64,000 nucleotides of DNA from Lotus japonicus (GCF_012489685.1 NC_080043.1:37897127-37961126), one strand, 5' to 3'. Positions 9,717-21,136 are shown, counted from the first letter of the stretch. Notes: generated by a model from the sequence alone, not told the origin. Translations and numbers: made by a program.

Positions 9717-11954
9717 TTAAAGAGAGGTGCTACGAGGGCTAGAACTGGTGGAGCCAGTGACATCCTCCGCCTCTTCTGCATCAGTCTCCTCATTATCCCG
9801 TTCAGATGCATCCTCTTCTTCGCCAGCAGTTTCATACTGAGCCTCTTCTTCCTCATGAGCAGCTGAGTCATCCTCAACATTCTCAGCAATGTCTTCACTG
9901 TTCCCTTCCTCAGCAGCAGCAGGAGCCTGGGATAAGACCTGGATGAGCTTGTCCACACTCTTCTTCCTGATCTTGGAAGCCTGAATAGTAGCATCCAAGG
10001 ATTTGGAGACAGCCCTCAATTCAGCCAAGATGTCATCCTTGCTTGAACCACCTGCCTTAGTACCACTGGTACTGGCAGGACCCTTTGCAGCAGATAGCAT
10101 AATGTCTGAAACATGTGTCCCAACAAACAAACGATAATCAAACTTGAGAGACATAGGTTTCTTACCTTGAGGTTCATCAGGCCTCACAACATGAGGATGT
10201 TGTTTGACGATGAGTTCAGACAGAAGGCATGGAAATAGGATAGACAATCTCACAGCATAAGAGCCTGCATGCTTCAGAGTCTGATAAAAAACAAGCTTGC
10301 CAAAGTCAAATTCACCACCAGTACCAATCAGATAGAGCATTCTTGCAAGGGGAGGGGTTTCACCAGAGAGATGATTGGTGGACATCCAATTTTCACATCC
10401 AATCTTGAAAAGAACAACATACTTTGTAGTCAATTTCCCAGAGGGGAGAAATCCTTTCTTTGGCCACTTCTTGACCATCTTCCCAGTCAGGGTCGTCGAA
10501 ACCCTATTCAATTTAGGTTCTTCATCAAGTCCAGCCACTAGTCTTCTTCCCAGAAACTCATTCACAACTTCAGGAGAGAAATTTACACACTTTCCTCTGA
10601 CATATACCTTCCTATACTCATAGCTGCTCTCATCATCACAGTCAGTAGGGATGTTCATAATGAAATCCCTAACCAGATGAGTAAAGCATCTGTCAATGTC
10701 CTTGACAGTCTTCATCAAACCTGCATTAACCAACAAATCCATAATTTTCTTGAGTTCCAAGGCATCTGCATGAAGTTCCCTCTCTATGACTAACCTCTGA
10801 ACAACAAACTTCCAACTTTGTGCAGAACTGGCAAAGTGGAAGGATACATTATTAATGGGTGCTTCTGGCACATTCAAAGGAATTTTCTTTCCTTTGATCC
10901 GTTTCTTGGCCAAAGTGGAGATGTCAGGGACATCTGGCTCGACTTCTGGTTCAGAATCTGTTGTAGCAACATGCTTCCTCTTTCTTCCAGTGGAGGCAGC
11001 TATCCGCTCCTTCTTCATTTCTTTCTTTGTCTTCTTCTCAGGAACTGAGATCTGAGATGCTGTTGGAAATTTGAGAGACCTAGAACCAAAATCCTTCTTC
11101 TTCTTCTTCTTTCCTGTCTGACCTGCAACATGCTTGCTTGCAGACACTGTAGCCTTCTTTCTAGCAGAGGCCTTTGTGGGCACTTCTTCATCATCAGAGA
11201 CCTCTTCTTCAGAGGAAATCAACACTGGTTCCTTACCCTTTCTTGACATAGGCTCCACGGTTTTCTCATGAGACATTTCAACAGAGGGAGTCTTCTCACT
11301 TGAAGATTCTTGAGTAGCAACATTCGTATCATCTTCCTTCTCTACATCAGATTCACTAGGGTTTGCTTCAGAGTTTGGTTCAGAATCACGATCAACCTGT
11401 GATTCAACATTTGGCACGACATTTGGTGCAGTTGCAACATCAGCAAGTGTCTCCAGGACATTGTGGATAACTTGCTCTGCTTCAGCATCGACGACATCCC
11501 TTTCTTGATTATCCTCAGACAGTGGGTCAGGAATGAAATCCTCTGAGATATCCTGAATACATGATGATTTCCCTGTACCTCGCTTGACCACATGCTTGAT
11601 CTTCATGCTCCTTGTCCTCTTGGCAGGTCCAGATGATTCTAGAGAAACAATTTTCGCAGCAGAACGAGTAACCCTAGAGGGAGTAGAAGTAGCAGACTTC
11701 AAACCAAGGAATTTGACTCCATGCGAGTTCTTGATAGGTTTGGGACTGGTGACGATCTTCTTTCCAGAATCTTGAGTCATGATTGAGAGAAACGTGATGC
11801 AATTATAAAAATAACCGTTAGAAAGCAAAGAACACAAAGAGAGAGACGGATTCAGGTTTGGTAAATCAAGACAAATCAGTTTTGTGTCTTTCTCAACTAC
11901 ATCAAGGGCGGTTATATAGAGGAAATTATAGCCGTTGCCCTTGACATGTGTCAA
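9717..11954 (-). CDS. Post-pol (env-like position) ORF of the Copia element
   Basis: An uninterrupted 745-codon frame, starting only a few bases after the RNase H stop. The more likely start is the internal ATG at 11780 (MTQDSGKK), giving 687 residues. The N-terminal third is basic and Ser/Thr-rich, with lysine clusters resembling nuclear signals. Residues about 380-620 are a globular segment (AQSWKFVVQRLVIERELH, then ...VYVRGKCVNFSPEVVNEFLG) of the kind annotated as 'putative plant transposon protein' in plant retroelements. The C-terminus is strongly acidic. I see no signal peptide or clear membrane segment, so 'env-like' refers to position only. Function unknown. It is the only intact long frame of this element, while gag-pol is broken. 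Confidence 0.75.
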   Translation of the reverse strand: MTHVKGNGYNFLYITALDVVEKDTKLICLDLPNLNPSLSLCSLLSNGYFYNCITFLSIMTQDSGKKIVTSPKPIKNSHGVKFLGLKSATSTPSRVTRSAAKIVSLESSGPAKRTRSMKIKHVVKRGTGKSSCIQDISEDFIPDPLSEDNQERDVVDAEAEQVIHNVLETLADVATAPNVVPNVESQVDRDSEPNSEANPSESDVEKEDDTNVATQESSSEKTPSVEMSHEKTVEPMSRKGKEPVLISSEEEVSDDEEVPTKASARKKATVSASKHVAGQTGKKKKKKDFGSRSLKFPTASQISVPEKKTKKEMKKERIAASTGRKRKHVATTDSEPEVEPDVPDISTLAKKRIKGKKIPLNVPEAPINNVSFHFASSAQSWKFVVQRLVIERELHADALELKKIMDLLVNAGLMKTVKDIDRCFTHLVRDFIMNIPTDCDDESSYEYRKVYVRGKCVNFSPEVVNEFLGRRLVAGLDEEPKLNRVSTTLTGKMVKKWPKKGFLPSGKLTTKYVVLFKIGCENWMSTNHLSGETPPLARMLYLIGTGGEFDFGKLVFYQTLKHAGSYAVRLSILFPCLLSELIVKQHPHVVRPDEPQGKKPMSLKFDYRLFVGTHVSDIMLSAAKGPASTSGTKAGGSSKDDILAELRAVSKSLDATIQASKIRKKSVDKLIQVLSQAPAAAEEGNSEDIAENVEDDSAAHEEEEAQYETAGEEEDASERDNEETDAEEAEDVTGSTSSSPRSTSL

Positions 11955-11960
11955 TAACTG

Positions 11961-12950
11961 CTATAAGTCAGTTATTACACAAATCCCCAATTTTCCTCTC
12001 AACTCCTCAAACTTAGCCGCATCCAACGCTTTTGTTAAGATATCTGCTAACTGCAAGTTTGTTTCCACATGCTCAAGAGTGATAATTTTTCCTTCAACCA
12101 AATCTCTAATAAAGTGGTGACGAATGTCAATGTGTTTAGTCCTGCTATGTTGAATTCGATTTTTTGAAATATTGATGGCACTCAGGTTGTCACAGTATAA
12201 TGTCATGACATCTTGCTCGACATTATATTCCTTCAGCATCTGCTTCATCCATAGTAGTTGAGTACACCCAGTTCCAGCATCTATATATTCAGCTTCAGCA
12301 GTAGATAGTGAGACACAATTCTGTTTTTTGCTGAACCAGGATATGAGATTATTACCAGGAAAGAAGCATCCTTCTGAAGTACTCTTTCTGTCATGTGCAT
12401 TTCCTGCCCAATCTGCATCACAGTAGCCTATCAAATTTAAATTAGAGTTGTGAGCATAAAAAATTCCATAGTCAGCAGTTCCATTAATGTACTTTATAAT
12501 CCTCTTGACTTGAATCAGATGACTTTCCTTAGGTGCAGCTTGATATCTGGCACAAACACCAACAGAGAAGGCAATATCTGGTTTGCTAGCAGTGAGGTAA
12601 AGGAGACTTCCAATCATGCTTTTGTACAGGCTTTGATCAACATCAGTTCCACTTTCATCTTTAGTTACTTTGATATGAGTAGCTGCAGGAGTTCTCTTAT
12701 GAGTTGAGCCTTCAAGACCAAATTTCTTAACTAGTTCCTTGGCATACTTGCTCTGAGAGATGAACATTGAGTCTTCCATCTGTTTTACTTGCAACCCCAG
12801 GAAGTAGTTTAATTCACCAACGAGACTCATCTCGAACTCAGATTTCATATGTCTGACAAAATGGTCCACCATGTGGTCTGACATCCCGCCAAACACAATG
12901 TCATCTACATATATCTGAGCTATCATGACTTTTCCACCATCACTTTTCAC
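11961..12950 (-). pseudogene. Copia RT (C-terminal half) and RNase H
   Basis: This 329-residue frame carries the RT catalytic motif YVDDIVFGG near residue 15, the Copia RT thumb region (VGELNYFLGLQV), then RNase H with CDADWAG, the STAEAEYIDAG block and the TKHIDIRHHFIRD block. Its stop follows LTKALDAAKFEELRGKLG. It should be continuous with the frame at 12947-14122 but is in a different register: the upstream frame ends shortly before the YVDD region. RT copies element RNA and RNase H degrades the RNA strand. No internal stop lies within this part. Confidence 0.88.
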
Positions 12951-14122
12951 AAATAGAGTTTATCTATTCCTCCCTTGTTGTACCCTTTACTTATCAGAAA
13001 CTCTGTTAACCTTTCATACCAAGCCCTACGTACTTGCTTTAATCCATACAGAGCCTTTCTCAACTTGTAAACATGTTCTGGACAGGTTGGATCAACAAAT
13101 CCCTTAGGTTGTTCAACATAGACTTCCTCATTCAAGTATCCATTTAAGAAAGCACTCTTCACATCCATTGGTAACAGCTTGAATTTCAAAATGCATGCTA
13201 GTCCTAACAGTAATCTGATAGATTCCAATCGAGCAATAGGAGCAAATGTTTCATCAAAATCAATTCCTTCAATCTGAGTATATCCTTGAGCAACCAATCT
13301 GGCCTTGTTTCTTGTCACAGTACAATTTTCATCTGACTTGTTCCTGAAGATCCATTTGGTACCAATTATGTTTACCCCTTCTGGTCTGGGTACGAGATCC
13401 CATACTTCATTTCGTTTAAATTGACTCAATTCTTCCTGCATGGCATTGATCCAGTACTCATCAGTTAAGGCTTCCTTGATATTCTTTGGCTCAATCTTGG
13501 AGATAAAACAGACATTTGCTATATTGTCTCTAGATCTAGTGATAACTCCTTCATTCAGATTTCTAATAATATTTTCTTTGGGATGTATCTTATGAATTCC
13601 GATTGAGGGGACAATCTCCTTAGATGACTCCTGTTCTTTTTCTTCTTCAGGTTCTATGTCCGACTTGATGTCACAATCATTTGGTCTCTCATCAACTATT
13701 TGAGGCACATTGTCATCTCCATCTGCATTGACTTCATTCAGACTACTTACTCTGTCATCCACAACCATATTTATGGATGCCATCATAGTTTTTGTGCGAG
13801 AGTTAAACACCCTGTAGGCCTTGCTGTTTGTTGAGTAACCTAGAAACACTCCTTCATCACTCTTGGGATCAAGTTTCCTCCTCTGTTCTCTATCAGTTAG
13901 AATGTAACACCTACTTCCAAAGACATGAAAGTATTTAACAGTAGGTTTCTTCCCTTTCCATAGCTCATATAGAGTAGAGTCAGTTCCTGACCGTATAGTT
14001 ACCCTGTTGTGAATATAGCAAGCAGTGTTTATGGCTTCAGCCCAGAAGTGATAGGGAACTTTCTTAGCATGAAGCATTACTCTAGCAGATTCTTGCAGTG
14101 TTCTGTTCTTTCTTTCAACCAC
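12947..14122 (-). pseudogene. Copia integrase C-terminus and RT N-terminal half
   Basis: Starts at VERKNRTLQESARVMLH, the integrase core around the catalytic Glu. It continues through the GKKPTVKYFHVFGSRCYI block typical of Copia integrase, a variable linker, then RT from EALTDEYWINAMQEELSQF through KARLVAQGYTQ and LPMDVKSAFLNGYLNEEVYV. The frame is lost after KGYNKGG, a few residues before the catalytic YVDD in the next frame. The N-terminal overlap with the 14077-14778 frame marks a second frameshift. Confidence 0.88.
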
Positions 14123-14778
14123 ACCATTCTGTTGTGGAGTAATAGGAGCTGAAATTCATGCTTAATTCCTTCATTTCCACAATATTCTGAAAATCTTCCA
14201 TTCTCAAATTCCTTTCCATGGTCACTTCTGATCTTTATAATTCCATATCCCTTCTCTCTTTGGAGTTGCTGACTTAGTTCTCTGAAAACTTCAAACGTTT
14301 CTGACTTTTCTGCAAGGAAGCTCACCCAAGTGAATCTTGAAAAGTCATCAACACAAACAAACACATACCTTTTACCACCAAAGCTTTCTTTGTGCATTGG
14401 TCCCATCAAATCCATGTGTAGCAGTTCCAGAGATCTTGATGTACCAATCTGAGTCAGTTTCTTGTGAGGTATTTTAGTCTGCTTTCCAATTTGACATTCT
14501 CCACAAACTTTGTCTTCTTCTATCTTCAATCTGGGAATACCTCTGATGGCTTCTTTAGATATAACCTTCTTCATGCTTGTGGGATTCAGATGTCCTAATT
14601 TTTGATGCCACAGTTTTGCTTCATCTTCTTTTGGTACTAAGCATACTGAAGACATAGCCTTGTTGTGTGGAGACCACATGTAGCAGTTGTCTTTGGATCT
14701 CACTCCAGTCATGACAACTTCCTCATTCTCATTAGTCACAGTGCAGCCAGCTTTGTTGAATGAGACATTCAGTTCCAA
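14077..14778 (-). pseudogene. Copia integrase, N-terminal zinc finger and core
   Basis: Contains the HHCC zinc-binding region (LWHQKLGHLN, then CGECQIGKQ), and the catalytic core with LLHMDLMGPM (first Asp) and IKIRSDHGKEFENGRF (second Asp). The frame then shifts near 14125 within the sequence encoding HEF..., losing the expected NGVVERKNRT register that reappears in the neighbouring frame. Upstream, the frame can be followed to NLISISQLCD, the usual protease-integrase junction. Integrase joins the cDNA ends to the host target, giving the 5-bp duplications seen here. Confidence 0.88.
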
Positions 14779-14888
14779 ATCACATAGTTGACTTATGCTA
14801 ATTAGGTTAGCAAGCCTTCTACCAGCAGAACATTACTCAGATTGGGAGATCCACTGCTGAAAATCTTCCCTAATCCCTTGATTCTTCC

Positions 14889-16700
14889 TTAGAGGAAGCT
14901 CTCAGGTTTGATGTTATCAAGGTACATCTTCACACTAGTCATGTGTCTGGAACATCCACTATTAAAATACCAATCCTCCTTAGAGGAAACTCTCCGGGAG
15001 GTGTAAGCAACAAGAGCTCTTACAACATTCTTGGGTTTCCACTCTCTTTTCTTTGAATTAGCAGTGATGTGCATCTGAGTAGTTCTCCATTGTTGAGGTG
15101 TTCCATACAGCCTGTAGCAGTAAGGTCTTATATGTCCATGCTTACCACAATGGTGACATTTCCAGGTTGTGTTTCTCATTATCTGAGTAGGAGGATATGA
15201 ATAGGGAATCTGCCTGTACCCTTGTTGAGCAACATGTTGGGACACTCGGCTTGACATCTTGAACTCGGTTTTCTTCTCTACAGGAATGAACTTGTTACTG
15301 ATCTTCTTAATTTCTTCAGCTGTAGGATCTTCAGTATACCCTAATCCTGTCATGTCCCTTGCAACCTTTCCTGTTTCTAAAATTAAGTCAAACACATCAG
15401 TTCCTTTATTTAACATGCGAACAGATTTTATCATACCTTCAATTTTTGACTTCAGTACAGTGACTTCTTCTTGAAGGCTGCCATTCAAAACTAGCAAATT
15501 CTGCTTCTCAATTTCCAGATTCTTGATAACTCCTTCCAACTTCATTCCCTTTTCACAAGCAGCTTTCCAGTTATTGAATAGAAGTTTGTAAGTTTCTGCA
15601 AGTTCCTCCTCAGATATTTCACCATCACTTGATTCTGATCCAGAGTTGCACTTCACAGTAAGACCCATGACTTGAGGTTCCTCTTCTTCTTCTGTATTAT
15701 CATCCGACCAAGTTGCCACCATTCCTTTTCCCAGTTTCTTTAGATAAGTTGCACATTCTGCCTTGATATGCCCATAACCTTCGCATTCATGACACTAGAT
15801 ACCTTTGCTTTTGTTGGGCTTGTCTTCTTCCTTGTTTCTGCGTGCAAAACCAGAATGTTTACCAATGTCGAACCGCTTGTCTGACACATTTGATCTGGGT
15901 CTTCTTTCAAACCTCCTCATCACTTTGTTGAATTTTCTCCCCAGCATAGCTATTGCTTCAGACAGATTTTCATCAGACTCTTTCTCACTTGCATCATCAT
16001 CTTCAGTGTTGAAGACAAAGCCTATACTTTTGCTCTTCTTGTCTGACCTTTCATTCACGGACATCTCAAAGGTCTGTAATGAACCAATCAGTTCATTCAC
16101 TTTTATGCTGCAAATATCCTGAGCTTCCTCAATTGCTGTCACCTTCATATCGAATTTCTTGGGCAAGGATCTGAGAATCTTTCTGACAAGCTTTTCTTCA
16201 GACATTTGTTCTCCAAGTGCAAATGATGCATTTTCCATGTCTCGCACCCTCATGTGAAGTTCTGACACAGTTTCATCTTCCTTCATCTTCAGATTCTCAA
16301 ACTGAGTGGTGAGAAGTTGAAGTCTTGACACTCTTACTGTTGTGGTACCTTCATGGGCAACTCTGAGGATTTCCCAGGCATCCTTAGCCACAGTGCAGGT
16401 ATTGATTAATCTGAACATGTTCTTGTCTACTCCATTGAAGATGGCATTCAGTGCTTTTGAGTTTGCTAAGGCTTCATCATCTTCCTCTTTGGTCCATTCT
16501 TCTTCAGGCCTCAAATCAGTGATTGACGCTCCCTCTTTGTCCATTTTCACAGGATGCTTCCACCCTTTGACAATGGATTTCCATGTCTTGCTATCAATAG
16601 ACTTAAAAAATGCTACCATACAAGCTTTCCAATAATCATAGTTAGTGTCATCCAAAATTGGTGGCCTATGAACCGATCCTCCTTCCTTGTTATTATCCAT
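14889..16700 (-). pseudogene. Copia gag and protease, one in-frame amber codon
   Basis: Gag starts at ATG 16700 (MDNNKEGGSVHRPPILDDTN), with the Copia gag core WKACMVAFF ... AWEILRVAHEGT. An in-frame TAG at 15795-15797 separates it from CHECEGYGHIKAEC, a CCHC zinc knuckle, in the same frame. A coiled-coil-like stretch follows, then a second knuckle (CHHCGKHGHIRPYC at about 15180-15140). The frame ends with the protease active site WYFNSGCSRHMT. The usual catalytic DSG is NSG here, so the protease would be inactive even with the frame restored. After this the register shifts before integrase. The duplicated zinc knuckle is typical of SIRE-lineage gag. Confidence 0.85.
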
Positions 16701-16753
16701 ATTACCAGAATTATCTCCCTAGATCTCACCCAAAAGTAGAATAGGGGGTGCCT

Positions 16754-16765
16754 GCTCTGATGCCA
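16754..16765 (-). other. Primer binding site of the Copia element
   Basis: Minus strand reads TGGCATCAGAGC two bases after the 5' LTR end. It matches the 3' end complement of initiator tRNA-Met (usual TGGTATCAGAGC) with one difference. Confidence 0.85.
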
Positions 16766-16767
16766 AT

Positions 16768-17065
16768 TGAAATTCTGGCAAGTGTAACTGGAATGTTCTA
16801 CCAGATGTCTAAGACATCTTGTACAACACTAAGAACAACACAGCAAATACTACAACAATATAACAACTGAAAGACAATAAAGAACACATGAAGTTGTTAA
16901 CCCAGTTCGGTGCAAGATCACCTACGTCTGGAGGGTTTTCACCCAAGAGAGATAATCCACTATTATAGAGAAATTGTACAAAAAGGTCTCACACAAACTG
17001 CCCCAGTTCAACTACCTTTTCTTACCTATCTCTACCCATGGACTATTACTTAGGTCTCCCCCTAA
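16768..17065 (-). repeat. 5' LTR of the Copia element, first part
   Basis: Starts TGAAATTCTGGCAAGTG at 16768 and matches 8450-8748 almost base for base up to CCCCCTAA, where the Harbinger element begins. The LTR resumes at 32626. The last three bases (TAA, 17063-17065) are one copy of the Harbinger target duplication. Confidence 0.92.
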
Positions 17066-17265
17066 CACTTTGTTTGGTAGGAAAGAGAGAAATAGAGAAG
17101 AGAGAGTAGAGAAGAGAGAAGATGAGTAGAGAGAAATAGGTGAGAAATAGAGTAGATTTGGTAGGTTGTTTGGTATAGGAGAAATAAAGAAGAGAGAGTA
17201 GTGTGAGTTCTCTCTCCTTTCGTTTGGTGGAATAGAGAGTAAAGAGAGAGAGAGTTACTTTAATT

Positions 17266-17570
17266 GGTAAAAGACAGTTTTGCCCAAACTTTTTTCCATT
17301 CAACCCTTGTTTGCCAGCTAGTTCTTCCTTGATCTCCCAGATTCCCGTGAGTTCTTCCCATCACCATCTTCAATCCATCTTTTGACGACCCTGCCCACAG
17401 TGCGTTCCGCAGCCGTCCGACGACCCACTGCCACCGATCGCACTTTTTTCTGTCATCAAACTCGGGTAATATTGATTCCAACTCGATGCACTATTTGTGT
17501 GTCTCTAATTCCTTTATTTCCATCTACTGAAGATCTGAAAGATCGATATTTATTCTCTGTTTTGGGTAGT
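17266..17570 (+). repeat. Harbinger left subterminal inverted block with leader-like splice donor
   Basis: CGACCCACTGCCACCGATCG and the following ~130 bp recur, inverted and about 80% alike by eye, at about 23550-23680. Each copy reads inward as a leader and reaches a possible splice donor (GGTAAT on the left, AGGTAACC on the right). I read them as paired promoter/leader segments, the left one pointing to the plus-strand SANT copy and the right one to the transposase gene. Confidence 0.55.
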
Positions 17571-17579
17571 TAGTGTCTT

Positions 17580-18687
17580 ACAATAATAGATAACAGATGA
17601 GGACTACCTTAAACTAAAATTATTGGCAGCCCAAGCAAATCATAAACTGATGATGTTGTATGAAAAGCTTCTTCTGGTTAATTTCAAGCACTTCATTTTC
17701 ATCACACTATTGATCTTTCATAGCCAAAATCTAAAACTAATATTCAATGAGGTAGCTATCCCTTGTGCTGCAGTTCACATTTCACACTCATTGTTCTGAC
17801 AAATTAGGCTCCAAAGTCAAAAGCAAATACATGAAAGTGATGAAAATCAATCATTTTGCTGGTCTTCTTCTTTGTGGGACATTGAAGTATCATTTGCTGT
17901 TTGTTGATTTACTTCCTCCCCTTCCCATATAATTCTCACCTTGCAACTTCCTGGTGCATTCTGAAGTATCTGGTCAGCCATGATGTTCCCATTCTTAGAC
18001 CTTAGTTTTCTGCTCAAGCATTATTATTTTTGCGGTTCAAATATGACAAAATTGATATAGGCCCAAACTAAAATTCTACTTAGATGCACTAGTAGAAGTA
18101 GTAAGGGATTTTAGTTTACCTTAATTGGGATTTGTTGGCTCCAATCACGAGTTTTCTTATTTGAAGAATGGGAATGAGATCAATGATAGCCTTTTGCAAT
18201 CAAGTCACTCTCAATCAGAATGGTGTCCACCTTAACCTGTTTGATACTTTTGTCACTTCATCTCTTGATTTTGGGTGAAATTGCAAAATAGATTTTGAAG
18301 TAGTTATCTTATAATACTATAATTAGTACCTTGGATGCAGAGCATAATTGAATGAACTTGTGTAGAAGCTCCCTCCTCTTACCTCTTTCTTGGGCCATAT
18401 AGCTCTCCACTTGCTCAGTACTCACTTGGTCCTTTGGAACCATTCCAACTCCCACTGTCATCACACGAACACAGTGAAAACACACATTCACTAGAGAACA
18501 GACTCATATGGAGAAATTGGTTAATTAGAAATAGCATTTTATTTTCAACTTGAAGAAATCAGCATTTGCATAAATTACAGATTATTTTTTTGCTTTATTG
18601 TGTTGTCTGAGATTGAATCTTTATCTATATTAGTGTTGTTATAGCAGGGACAAACAATATCAAATTTGCCTACATACACATACACAA
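17580..18687. other. Harbinger non-coding stretch (possible leader intron)
   Basis: About 1.1 kb without a convincing coding frame, between the left leader-like block and the plus-strand SANT copy. A possible splice acceptor (CTACAG) lies about 15 bp before the ATG at 18754. Confidence 0.45.
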
Positions 18688-19032
18688 ATGCTAAATCAAG
18701 TTGTATGTGTTTCTCATTTGTATTTATTTTTTATTTCTACAGTTGTTGCAAAAATGACAAAGGGTAAGAGTCAAACTGTGGAACCTAGTCAAGTCCGTAA
18801 CGAAGTCTTGAGGTGGACGGATGACATGGACCGAATGTTATTGAACGCCTTTAGCGAGGAAGCCGCCAAGGGACATAGGTGTCAAGGTTCATGGACAATA
18901 GAAGCCTATGCTAACGTTCTCCAAGCATTACAGATTGCTATTTCACCAACCATGATGAAGCAACATATCATAATTAGAATGAGGGCCTTGAGGGCTAGGT
19001 CAACTAGGCTGAGTGATGGTGAACTCCTTTAG
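18688..19032 (+). pseudogene. Truncated SANT/Myb-like ORF1 copy, opposite orientation
   Basis: From the ATG at 18754 the frame reads MTKGKSQTVEPSQV ... LRWTDDMDRMLLNAFSEEA ... GSWTIEAYANVLQAL ... and is clearly homologous to exon 1 of the ORF1 gene at 19980-21136 on the other strand. It diverges after the TMMKQHIIIRM region and stops at 19032, lacking the C-terminal part of the trihelix-like DNA-binding domain and all of exon 2. In PIF/Harbinger elements ORF1 is a DNA-binding partner that brings the transposase to the ends; a truncated form could at most act as a competitor. The first 22 codons (18688-18753) look like intron rather than protein. Confidence 0.7.
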
Positions 19033-19039
19033 CAATTCA

Positions 19040-19979
19040 TGTTCAGCCAAAATTCTTTGTTGTCATTATGGATATGTACTTTTTTAAGTGTTTGTAATAA
19101 GGACATCATCTGATGCCTCTTGGTTATTATGTAATTTGCAATCTATAGTGAAAGACATGCAATCTGTTTTAGGACAAATGTGTTGTAAGCCTTTTGGATA
19201 TCATGTATGGATTATAATGCAACATGACTACTTTTATTAATTATTTCATCCATTCAGTAGTTGTTAATCTATTATCTAATGTCTATTAATTATCTAATAC
19301 TGTGTCTTTAGTATTTTGTGTATCCAATTAGGTGAGCTCTCTTCCAATAGTTATACCACTTTTTATTAATCTTTGAAGATGGAAGAATATGAGACAATAG
19401 ACTTCATTACAGTTCTGAAAGTGTACACCCATAAGCATTATCAGATGGAGTTTTCCTGCAAAATCAGCAAGTCTGTAGAGAGAACCACAATTATTCACAC
19501 CTGGTACCTTTTGAATGCACAATTATCATAGACAACTTGTATAGGACAAATTTGCTATAAACATAAGAGTACTTTTAATGCCTTGACCTTCAACTGTAGG
19601 TGAAAGTGAAATCATACTAGAGACATGAAGTGTGATAAATATGAATAAAATGAAAAAGAAATTTGCTAATATAGATTAAGAAATAGGGAGAAAAAGTAAT
19701 AGAAGTAGTTACATTACATTTACTATAATCCATACATAATGATCCATAACATCAAGCAACCTGACGTTCAAAAGGCTTACAAAACATATGACATTCACCA
19801 TAACAAAACAAAATGATCCTTTCACATCAAGCAACCTTCCCTAGCTTCCTACTTCTTTACATAATAGATTACAAATTACATAAATAGCTAAAGCTGCCAA
19901 ATGATGTCTTCAGTACATACATCCCAAAAAAGTACATAATGTAAATTAGCAACAAAAGGCTACAACTGAACATAACTTA
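19040..19979. other. Spacer between the two convergent ORF1 copies
   Basis: About 0.9 kb AT-rich, no coding signal. It lies downstream of both convergent frames and may hold their 3' ends, but no specific terminator can be named. Confidence 0.5.
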
Positions 19980-21136
19980 TCAACGGAACCCACCCTCATT
20001 CATCATTTGAAATAGAGTCTGTAGTGGCATCTGACTTGGTACACCAAAAAGCAAGCGCTTATTTTGATCATTAGTGCAAAGAAATTCATAGCACTGCATG
20101 CGAAGTGGGTCAGTTACATTCAGTTCAGTCAACATATTCCACACATCCGATTCAGTATATATACGTGGTTTACTATGTTTAAAGACGATCAACTGGTCTT
20201 TGTAAATTTCATTGCGCTCTTCAATTGCTCCAACTTGACGTTCTACGACTCCCACTTGTCTTTCAGCCACATCATGTAGCTTATTAGAAATACAATTACC
20301 ACTGTTCAATGCATCAGCCACCAATCCAAGAGCACTAGTCATTTTCTCCACTTGAGAATCAAAGGAATCAACCATTGATGTCTTACGCTTTGTTCCTCTT
20401 GAACCAGATGTACCTGTAGATTGATGAGACGGTGCTTGGGCTGGGCTAAAAGAGTCAACATTAGGAGGGGAGAATTGCCCCTCTTCAAAGACACCAACAT
20501 TTGGTTCCGGTATAGAAGTATCATCACCAACATCATTTAAGTCGACGGTTTCCTTATCCATTTCACGCAATATTTGGCCAGCACTTAAGGCTCTTTTTCC
20601 CGTTGCTCAATCAGCTCCAAAAAGCTCCTTCATTGTATCATAGTGCTTGACTTGCGTTTTTTTCCATTTAGCCGCATGGGGTTTTTCCTTTCACAAATTA
20701 AATGACAACATTAGTTAATATTGTACTGTGTAAATAAATACCACAATGACTACCATTACATGCCATGAATAATGCAACTCACCTTAATTAATTCCTCCCA
20801 TACATGATCCTCAGCCTCAAACCTCCTAGTCGCTGGACTCCATGCAAAGCCACTAAGACCTCTGAATAGATCATAGGCCTCAACAAAGTTTTCCTTCATG
20901 GTTTTCATTCTATTTTTAATATGTTGCTTTGTCATGGTTGGTGAAACAGCAACCCTTAATGCCTCAAGTACATTAGCATAGCCTTCTGTTGTCCATGAAC
21001 CATCTTGCCTATTTCCCTTGGTAACCTCCTCAGAAAATGCATTCAATAATATGTTGTCCATGTCTTCAGTCCACCTCAAGACAGCAGCAGCACGGACTTG
21101 AGTAGGTTCCCCAGTTTGACCCTTACCCTTTGTCAT
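19980..21136 (-). pseudogene. Harbinger ORF1: SANT/Myb-like protein, two exons, one stop
   Basis: Exon 1 (21136-20783) starts MTKGKGQTGEPTQV and encodes a Myb/SANT-like domain with RWTEDMDNILLNAFSEEV and SGFAWSPATRRFEAEDHVWEEL. A consensus donor (AAG|GTGAGT) and an acceptor at about 20688 join it in frame to exon 2 (20687-19980), starting EKPHAAKWKKTQVKHYDTMK. In exon 2 a TGA at 20607-20609 interrupts the frame right after FGAD; downstream, in the same frame, ATGKRALSAGQ continues to a Ser/Pro-rich linker and a helical C-terminus. Such SANT-domain proteins are the accessory DNA-binding factor of plant PIF/Harbinger and act in the nucleus with the transposase. Full length would be about 353 residues. 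Confidence 0.8.

Noticed and set aside
9596..9994. 132-residue Leu/Arg-rich frame
   Set aside because: Shadow of the acidic C-terminus of the Copia post-pol ORF in another frame.
9717..11954. Calling the post-pol ORF an envelope glycoprotein
   Set aside because: No signal peptide, membrane anchor or glycoprotein-like cysteine pattern was seen; only its position is env-like.
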